Source: JBDKTH01 sp964558295 (GTDB lineage Bacteria > Planctomycetota > Planctomycetia > Pirellulales > Thermoguttaceae). From it: 24,317 nt of DNA. The stretch's first letter is position 1, and each line of letters starts with the position of its first letter. Below, piece by piece: positions 15,521 through 21,741 of the stretch. Location: assembly GCA_964558295.1 (NCBI GenBank), contig CAZLDQ010000073.1, positions 1 through 24,317 of the forward strand, written 5' to 3'. The notes beneath the pieces were generated by a model, which had not been told where the DNA came from, searched no databases, and saw nothing but the letters and a program-made list of their open reading frames with translations. Made by a program: the position numbers and the translations under genes.

Positions 15521-17208
15521 TGACGACCTCGGCTTATCGGCCTTCGCCCGAGTTCGAAACCCTCCTGGACCTCCTTTGCGAGGAACAGTTGACTCCCGAA
15601 CAGGCGCTCCAATTGGAAGAGGCAATCACCAGCGACGAGGAAGCGTGCTGGCATTACCTCTGCTACGTCCACGTTCACGGAATGCTGGCCTGGAATGCGG
15701 GACACAGCGCCAAGCCACGAAGGCCAAGCCAGGAACGGGAGGAAGACATTTCTTCGGTTGAGATCCCGATTTTGCCCCCCATGGAAGGCCCCTCGTCCAC
15801 GCTGGGATCGCTCCTGACCAGCGTCCGGTTTGCATATACGGTCGCGGCGGTTTCACTCACGTTCGCGTTGACAGTCGCCTGGTTCGCCTTGAAGCCGCCG
15901 GCGGCAGACGATTTTTGGGTCACCTCCACGTTCCTCGAGACGGCCGAGTCAGTTGGCCAGATTACCGGCTTAGCCGATTGCCAATGGGAGGAGTCGGCAA
16001 CCGCCGCCTCGCACGGCGATGCGGTCGCCTTGGGCCGGCGATACGCCCTGCGCAGCGGCGCGTTGGAGATCACCTACGACCGTGGAGCGAAAGTCATCCT
16101 TCAAGGTCCCGTGGTCTATGACGTCGCGTCAACCAACGGTGGATTCTTACACCAGGGAAAGATGACGGGCAAAATCACGACGCCCCGTGCCAAAGGCTTT
16201 ACCGTCCGCACTCCCACCGTCGCCGTCGTCGACCTGGGAACAGAGTTCGGCGTAGAAGTGGGCAAGGAAGGGCATACCACCTCCCATGTGTTCCAAGGCT
16301 CTGTCAAGCTCCTGACCATGGCCCAGAGCGGCGAGTCCACGGCGTTCGTGTTGAACAAAGACGAGGCCGCCCGGGTCGAACGTGCTCCGGACCGCAAAAA
16401 GGCAGTGGTCATCGTGCCGTGCGGGGCGGCCCAGGCCGAACAATTCATCCATGACGGACAGTTGGACTCGTTCCATCGCTGGGAGGCCTATCGTCAAGAG
16501 CTGCGCCGCGATCCGTCATTGCTGGCCTACTACGATTTTCAACCCAGGGTGGACAAGCCCGACGTTCTGCCCAACGTGACAGCCAACGGGGAACATTCGC
16601 TCGATGGCCGTATCGAGAAAGCCGTTTGGACCAGCGGCCGGATGCCTGGCAAGCGAGCCTTGCAGTTCACCGGTCAGGGAGAGCATGTCGATATCAACCT
16701 TCCCCAAGAGGTCGACAGCCTGACCGTAGCCGCTTGGCTCTACGTGGAGTCGGTCGACCCACAGTGCGAAGCGGCAGGCTTGCTGATGAGTTGCGGCTGG
16801 GACAAACCCGGTCAACTCCACTGGCAACTCTTGCCCGACGGCCGGATGGTGGCCGGTGTCCAAGGAATGCCGGCCGAGGGACGCAAACGGAGCGATACGG
16901 TGGTGTCGCTCCTCGACCGCGGAGGCTTCCACCGTTGGACCCATGTGGCCACGGTCCATGACCAGAAGGCCATGACCTTGACGTTCTACTATGACGGCCA
17001 GTTGGTCGAAACCGTGAAGCTCACTTCCTCGGGCCCGACCAAGATTTGTCTCGGCCCAGCCTCGATCGGCTGGTGGGGCGGCGATGCAAAACGGCTGGAA
17101 AACCATGCGCCGCGGGATTTCTGCGGACGCATCGACGAAATGGCAATTTTCGGACGACCACTTTCGGGCAATGAGATTCGCCGTATGGTCGAGGCTGGAA
17201 CACCCTGA
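15517..17208 (+). CDS. FecR-LamG transmembrane protein 2 (probable anti-sigma sensor)
   Basis: A 563-residue protein with the same order of parts as FecR-LamG 1. An N-terminal soluble block (1-60) ends Y-V-H-V-H-G-M-L-A-W. One membrane helix lies at about 103-125. A FecR domain covers about 175-270, with V-I-L-Q-G-P-V-V-Y and D-L-G-T-E-F-G (239-245). A LamG domain runs from about 335 (L-L-A-Y-Y-D-F) to 560, with L-T-V-A-A-W-L-Y and F-C-G-R-I-D-E-M-A-I-F. The D-E-M-A-I-F-G-R-P-L-S ending is typical of LamG/jelly-roll domains that bind carbohydrate. The role proposed is the same as for copy 1: hold sigma factor 2 until the outer part meets its ligand. The frame is open from 15424, inside the sigma gene, but the strong ribosome site at 15507 supports 15517 or 15520. 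Confidence 0.87.
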   Translation: MMTTSAYRPSPEFETLLDLLCEEQLTPEQALQLEEAITSDEEACWHYLCYVHVHGMLAWNAGHSAKPRRPSQEREEDISSVEIPILPPMEGPSSTLGSLLTSVRFAYTVAAVSLTFALTVAWFALKPPAADDFWVTSTFLETAESVGQITGLADCQWEESATAASHGDAVALGRRYALRSGALEITYDRGAKVILQGPVVYDVASTNGGFLHQGKMTGKITTPRAKGFTVRTPTVAVVDLGTEFGVEVGKEGHTTSHVFQGSVKLLTMAQSGESTAFVLNKDEAARVERAPDRKKAVVIVPCGAAQAEQFIHDGQLDSFHRWEAYRQELRRDPSLLAYYDFQPRVDKPDVLPNVTANGEHSLDGRIEKAVWTSGRMPGKRALQFTGQGEHVDINLPQEVDSLTVAAWLYVESVDPQCEAAGLLMSCGWDKPGQLHWQLLPDGRMVAGVQGMPAEGRKRSDTVVSLLDRGGFHRWTHVATVHDQKAMTLTFYYDGQLVETVKLTSSGPTKICLGPASIGWWGGDAKRLENHAPRDFCGRIDEMAIFGRPLSGNEIRRMVEAGTP

Positions 17209-17316
17209 TAACCGAGAGGAGGTCCTTACAATCCTGAAGAACGCGGAACGAGGGGCACCATTTCTCATCTCATCTTACTCGTTTACGGATTCCCACACGT
17301 TCTTGGAGGGGGTGAC

Positions 17317-18351
17317 ATGACAACACAACGTGGATGGAAAGGGTTCACACTGGTTGAACTCCTGGTGGTTATCGCCATCATTGGAATCTTGATTGCGCTT
17401 CTGCTTCCGGCCGTCCAGGCAGCTCGGGAAGCGGCCCGCCGCAGCCAATGCATTAATCATCTCAAACAACTCGGTGTAGCCCTGCACAACCATCACGACA
17501 CCTACCAACGGTTTCCACCCGGCGGCGCCCGTGATCAGGCACCCTTTGGCGAACGTGAGACCGACTGGGGCAGTTCTTGGCTCGTCTATATCCTTCCGTT
17601 TGTCGAACAGAATGCGATCTACGACAAGTGGATCTTCAACAGCAGCTCGGGCGTGTTCAACTCCAACAACATGGCCTTGATCAACGGCGTAGTGATCCCG
17701 ACCTACGCCTGCCCCACCTCGCCGCTTCCAACCCAGTGGTGCAACAATACCGGAGGCGCCTCAAGCCCGACCAATCGAATGGCCGTCCACTACGTGGCGG
17801 TCTCCGGAGCGTATCCGGGATTGATCCCCAACTTCACCGAAAGCCGTTACAACAACGTCAACCAGGGCGGAACCGTCAGCGGAGGAGGTGTCTTGATTCC
17901 CAATGGCAAGATCCGCTTCGCTGATATCACCGATGGATCAAGCAATGTCATGCTCGTCAGCGAACATGCCAACTGGATCTATCTAGCCGACGGCACCCGC
18001 AAAGACTGGCGGGCTTGCCAGCCCTGGGGCTGGTCAATCGGTGTGAAGAGCACGGGAATTCCCCCCAACTTCTATCCGATCGCCAACGACAACCGCTCAT
18101 TCAACCAGACGACGATTCGGTATCCGATCAACCAAACCAAGGGAGCCTGGGGCACAGGAAACGGTGACTGCGCGGGAACTGGAGTCTGTCTCGACATGGG
18201 CTGCAATACCCCGTTGAACTCCGCTCACCCCGGCGGTGTCAACGCCCTGCTGGGAGACGGTTCCGTGCGATTCCTGAGCGAAACCATGCCCTTGGACCTC
18301 GTGGCTCGGCTGGCCACACGCGATGATGGCAAACCGCTCGATACGTTCTAA
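17317..18351 (+). CDS. DUF1559 prepilin-like protein with H-X9-DG motif
   Basis: A 344-residue protein. The N-terminus has a type IV prepilin leader and helix: K-G-F-T-L-V-E-L-L-V-V-I, cleaved after the Gly, with Glu at position +5 of the mature form. Then follow A-A-R-E-A-A-R-R-S-Q-C and the DUF1559 (PF07596) domain. The C-terminal H-P-G-G-V-N-A-L-L-G-D-G (His304, Asp-Gly 314-315) fits the H-X9-DG motif of TIGR04294. Planctomycetes have large families of these, thought to be pseudopilin-type exported proteins; the role of any one is unknown. GGAGG (17305-17309) is 7 bases before ATG 17317. It lies 108 bases after the second FecR-LamG gene and may be in its operon. A strong hairpin follows the stop. 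No pilus assembly genes are in the window. Confidence 0.93.
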   Translation: MTTQRGWKGFTLVELLVVIAIIGILIALLLPAVQAAREAARRSQCINHLKQLGVALHNHHDTYQRFPPGGARDQAPFGERETDWGSSWLVYILPFVEQNAIYDKWIFNSSSGVFNSNNMALINGVVIPTYACPTSPLPTQWCNNTGGASSPTNRMAVHYVAVSGAYPGLIPNFTESRYNNVNQGGTVSGGGVLIPNGKIRFADITDGSSNVMLVSEHANWIYLADGTRKDWRACQPWGWSIGVKSTGIPPNFYPIANDNRSFNQTTIRYPINQTKGAWGTGNGDCAGTGVCLDMGCNTPLNSAHPGGVNALLGDGSVRFLSETMPLDLVARLATRDDGKPLDTF

Positions 18352-18363
18352 GGATGCCTGACA

Positions 18364-18405
18364 CATCCCCCCCTTGCCCGCTCGCGGAAAAGCGGTTGGG
18401 GGATG
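18364..18405. terminator. Strong two-part hairpin after the DUF1559 gene
   Basis: CATCCCCC (18364-18371) pairs with GGGGGATG (18398-18405), and inside it CCGCT (18378-18382) pairs with AGCGG (18391-18395). It lies 13 bases after the stop. The following bases are AGGGGTGG, with no T-run, so it may stop or slow transcription, or protect the 3' end of the DUF1559 message. Confidence 0.5.
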
Positions 18406-18478
18406 AGGGGTGGATGTTTCGCCAGACACCCTAACGTACGCCTCGCGTTGGATACCGAACCATGAAAGGAGAGACGAA

Positions 18479-18889
18479 ATGCTTCGACACCTCAGGACCG
18501 TGCTTTGGCTGGCCGTCTGCATGTCCCTTGCCGGCTGTGGCACGACAACCGGTCAACCCGAACCCGAACGGTTTCCGGTCCAAGGCTCGGTGGCCCTCGA
18601 TGGCAAGCCTTTGCCCTCAGGGGTGATCTACTTCAAAACCATTGCGACCGGTACTATTGACTCGGTGGATATCAAGGATGGAAAATTTCAGGGGAAAGCC
18701 CAACCGGGCAACCGCCGAGTGGAAATCTGTGCCTACCAAACCGTTCCGCCCCAAGGCAATGGCCCGATGGACGCGCCCACCCAGCGGAATATCATTCCAT
18801 CGCAATACAATCAGGAGAGCAGACTAACTGCCAACGTCAGCCGCGAGGGACCAAACCAGTTCACGTTCGATCTGTCTTCCTCGCAGTGA
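18479..18889 (+). CDS. Small lipoprotein with carboxypeptidase-regulatory-like fold
   Basis: A 136-residue lipoprotein. ATG 18479 is preceded by AAAGGAG (18465-18471), 7 bases away, and starts a lipoprotein signal ending L-A-G-C (Cys20). The mature part begins with a Thr/Gln/Pro/Glu linker, then V-Q-G-S-V-A-L-D-G-K-P-L-P-S-G and V-I-Y-F-K, a beta-sandwich opening common in planctomycete lipoproteins and in carboxypeptidase regulatory-like/transthyretin-like domains. An upstream in-frame ATG at 18410 would hide the signal and is not used. In planctomycetes such lipoproteins often follow DUF1559 genes, as here; whether they interact is unknown. Confidence 0.82.
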   Translation: MLRHLRTVLWLAVCMSLAGCGTTTGQPEPERFPVQGSVALDGKPLPSGVIYFKTIATGTIDSVDIKDGKFQGKAQPGNRRVEICAYQTVPPQGNGPMDAPTQRNIIPSQYNQESRLTANVSREGPNQFTFDLSSSQ

Positions 18890-18989
18890 CAGGAATACCG
18901 CATGTTTTGTGGCCGTTCTCCATGCCATCCGGTCTCTCCGCATGGCAATCGCATGACGACCAAGCTTTCCAGCCAGGAGACTGCAACCA

Positions 18990-20357
18990 ATGTGTGAGAG
19001 ACTGACCAAGGATCATTCCCGCCGGGCGTTTTTGAAGCATACGGGTCGGATCGCGACGGCATCGACATTGGCGGGAATGGCCATCCCGCACGTCCATGCC
19101 GCGGAGAATAACACGATCCACGTCGTGCTGATCGGCTGCGGCGGACGAGGCACGGGGGCTGCGGCCGACGCGCTTTCGGTCAAAAACGGTCCAATCCAAC
19201 TCGTGGCCATGGCCGACATCCTGCCCAATCGCCTGGCGGCCAGCCACAACAGTCTCCAAAGACAGTTTCCCGATCGGGTCGACGTACCCGAGGAACGTCG
19301 ATTTATCGGCTTCGACGCTTACCAAAAGGCCATGGACTGCCTGAAGCCGGGCGACGTGGCCATCTTCACCACGCCCGTCGCGTTCCGCTGGGTCCACTTC
19401 ACCTATGCGATCCAAAAGCGGATCAACGTCTTCATGGAAAAGCCGGTCACGGTCGACGGTCCAACCACGCGACGGTTGCTCAAGCTCGGCGAGGAATCGG
19501 TGAAGCAAAACCTCAAGGTGGGCGTGGGGCTCATGTGCCGCCACTGCCGGGCTCGCTGGGAGCTTCTCGACCGGATCAACGCCGGCCAGATCGGCGAAAT
19601 CCTCACCCTGCAAACCTTCCGCATGGTCGGTCGGATGGGCGGATTCACCGGCCCAAAGCCGCCGAACATGAGCGAACTGTTCTACCAGATCCAACGTTAC
19701 CCCGGCTTCCTCTGGGCCGGCGCCGGGCCGTTCAGCGAATTCTTGGCTCACAATATCGACGAGTGCTGCTGGATGAAAGGCTCCTGGCCCGTCCAGGCCC
19801 AAGGCCTCGGCGCGAGGCACTATCGGGGCGACGAGGTGGATCAGGGGCTCGACACCTATTCCGTCGAATACACGTTTGCCGACGGCACAAAGCTGTTTGT
19901 CAACGCCCGGTTCATTCCTGGCTGCCACGAGCAGTTTGCCAGTTACGCCCACGGAACCAAGGGCTCGGCCGTGATCTCGACCCACATCCACACGCCAGCC
20001 AAGTGCCGAATCTACAAGGGGCACAACTTCGTCGACTCCGATCTAGTCTGGGCTTACCCGCAGCCGGAGCCCAACCCGTACCGCTTAGAATGGGAAGATC
20101 TCGTCGCGGCGATCCGCGAGGACAAGCCCTACAACGAGTTGCAACGCGGCGCCGAAGCGGCCTTGGTTTCCCACATGGGCCGGATGGCCGCCAACACGGG
20201 CCAAGTGATCACCTTCGACCAGATGCTCAACCACGAGCACGAATTCGCCCCCGACGTGGACAAGCTGACCATGGACTCCCCCGCCCCGCTGGTCGCCGGC
20301 CCCGACGGCAAGTACCCCGTCCCAATGCCCGGCATTCTCAAGCACCGGGAATACTAA
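18990..20357 (+). CDS. Tat-exported Gfo/Idh/MocA family oxidoreductase
   Basis: A 455-residue NAD(P)-dependent oxidoreductase family member. The N-terminus has a twin-arginine signal S-R-R-A-F-L-K (Arg11-Arg12), then a hydrophobic stretch to about residue 38. A Rossmann fold follows with V-V-L-I-G-C-G-G-R-G-T-G at about 44-55. The family's E-K-P motif is at 150-152 (Lys151 the expected catalytic residue) and H-N-I-D at 254-257 lies in the substrate pocket. AGGAGA (18975-18980) is 9 bases before ATG 18990. Such proteins act on sugars or inositols. Export by Tat suggests a pre-bound cofactor working in the periplasm, as in the NAD-binding glycosidase-like relatives (GH109 type), but hydrolysis is not proven here. 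The gap to the lipoprotein gene is 100 bases, and a strong hairpin follows. Confidence 0.9.
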   Translation: MCERLTKDHSRRAFLKHTGRIATASTLAGMAIPHVHAAENNTIHVVLIGCGGRGTGAAADALSVKNGPIQLVAMADILPNRLAASHNSLQRQFPDRVDVPEERRFIGFDAYQKAMDCLKPGDVAIFTTPVAFRWVHFTYAIQKRINVFMEKPVTVDGPTTRRLLKLGEESVKQNLKVGVGLMCRHCRARWELLDRINAGQIGEILTLQTFRMVGRMGGFTGPKPPNMSELFYQIQRYPGFLWAGAGPFSEFLAHNIDECCWMKGSWPVQAQGLGARHYRGDEVDQGLDTYSVEYTFADGTKLFVNARFIPGCHEQFASYAHGTKGSAVISTHIHTPAKCRIYKGHNFVDSDLVWAYPQPEPNPYRLEWEDLVAAIREDKPYNELQRGAEAALVSHMGRMAANTGQVITFDQMLNHEHEFAPDVDKLTMDSPAPLVAGPDGKYPVPMPGILKHREY

Positions 20358-20385
20358 CAGCCCCCTGTCGAATCTCAGGCCGGAG

Positions 20386-20411
20386 GGCGGGCCGAACTTG
20401 CGCGGCCCGCC
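20386..20411. terminator. Hairpin after the oxidoreductase gene
   Basis: GGCGGGCCG (20386-20394) and CGGCCCGCC (20403-20411) make a perfect 9-bp stem with an 8-base loop, 28 bases after the stop. Only a short CCTTTG follows, so it is a GC-rich terminator candidate with a weak T tail. Confidence 0.55.
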
Positions 20412-20440
20412 AGACGCCTTTGATCAACCGAAAATACAAA

Positions 20441-20498
20441 CAAATAACGCGAAGGAAGCCGTTGCCCCGTAGGACGCTCCCTCATTCGCGTTTATTTG
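20441..20498. repeat. Inverted repeat with a tandem CATTCGCG motif
   Basis: CAAATAACGCGAA (20441-20453) faces TTCGCGTTTATTTG (20485-20498): 13 pairs with one bulged base and a 31-base loop. CATTCGCG occurs at 20483-20490 and again at 20502-20509. It may be a dispersed repeat or a structured RNA; no coding frame crosses it convincingly. Confidence 0.45.
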
Positions 20499-21480
20499 TG
20501 CCATTCGCGGTTCACGTCCGCCTTCTTCGGCCGAACGGCCTCTTCTCCACATGGCCAAAAACGATGCTCGCACCCGGCCCATCAATCTGCTAGGCTTCAC
20601 GAAGGATCGAAGTTCATCGATCCCGACTGGAAGTGCCAAAGGAGTTGCCCCATGAAACCGCGAAAACAAGGTTTTACTAACGCAAAACGGCATGCCGCAA
20701 CAGAGCCTCACAACGGACTCGGCATCCTCCACCGCCCACCCGTTTCAGCAACCTTCACCAGGCTCCGTTGCTTCCATATCCCTTGGCGTCGCGAGGAACT
20801 TGGCGAGAGCCATTGGCAAAATGCCGTACACGACAAACATCGCCCCACCTTTACCGGCCCCCCACGAGAAAACTTTCCCCACCGTTGGTTCAGTTTTGTT
20901 GACGAAACAAACCTACCAACAGGCCCCCAGGCAGAATGCCGAGCCCCAAAACTCTTTCGATATGAAGCTAGAAATTGGGCCAGCCCATCGGCTATGCTCG
21001 CCTCTGGCGGCCCAAGGGCGTGCCGCGAGGTTCTATTTGACAACTCAACGCATCAAGAGCAGGAGCGCGCAACAGGCCTGATCGTTGCATGGAGCATCCC
21101 TCCTCATGAACGAAGTCCCGAGGAGCCCAGCCCAAAAGCCCGCACAGCTTGGATTGGACTATGTTTTGTCTTACCCCCTATGCGAAGCATTTCCCTGCTT
21201 CAACCACATATTTTGGCACGCTGGCCACCAGCCCCCCTATTGGTATCACAGCCTTTTGAAGAAGATGCGAATCTGTAGCGAACATAATGGTTAGACCTGC
21301 CCCTCCATTACTGGGCCCTAGACCGGAGCGAAAGTCACCACTAATCCATAACCCATGTATCTAAAACATCTTACGACACTCCAGCGTTCCATTTCCTTGA
21401 TGCGGAGAGCCATCTGAAGTGCACTCGAAGCTATTGCATACCGACCGTGATTTGCTTACCCTAGGATGTAGTAGGGATGC

Positions 21481-21509
21481 TTGACCCTTCTGCCCAATCC
21501 GGTTGTAGT
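21481..21509 (+). promoter_or_regulatory. Possible promoter upstream of the MMPL exporter
   Basis: TTGACC (21481-21486) and TGTAGT (21504-21509) are 17 bases apart. The -10 element is poor and the leader would be over 220 bases, so this is only a candidate. Confidence 0.22.
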
Positions 21510-21741
21510 GAATTTTCGTCACATAGCTTGGCGATGTAGCACATAGGAAATGATTCCAACGGCCGAATCGCGTTAAGGGATGAGGCGATTTAGCCACCCA
21601 GAAGCATTGGAAGCTCTCGTGGAATGGCGAAGCACGCCTCACCCCTTGCCTAAACACCCTAATCTGCCAAGCTAATCGATTACCTCCACCCGCTGGACTC
21701 AGCCTGCGATTGTGCCCCACCGTTCGTATCCAGAGCGTTCC

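Larger units (their letters stand above)
20358..21741 (+). other. Gene-poor region of 1.38 kb
   Basis: This is the longest stretch without a convincing gene. It contains the hairpin at 20386, the inverted repeat at 20441, a small hairpin GGATCGA/TCGATCC (20604-20623) and AAAGGAG (20638-20644) placed 7 bases before ATG 20652. That ATG opens a 208-codon frame to 21278. Its first residues, M-K-P-R-K-Q-G-F-T, look like a prepilin leader, but the rest is rich in His, Arg, Pro and Trp and matches nothing I know. From 21279 to the MMPL gene I see only a possible promoter. No RNA gene was recognised. The stretch could be a decayed gene or a regulatory/structured RNA region. Confidence 0.5.

Noticed and set aside
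20496..21278. 260-codon + strand frame as a confident gene
   Set aside because: Composition is unlike the neighbouring proteins and no domain is seen. Only the RBS-linked start at 20652 is worth noting, and it is reported as a finding.
21361..21720. 119-codon - strand frame
   Set aside because: No ribosome site, no recognisable domain, and Ser/Arg/His-rich random-looking sequence.
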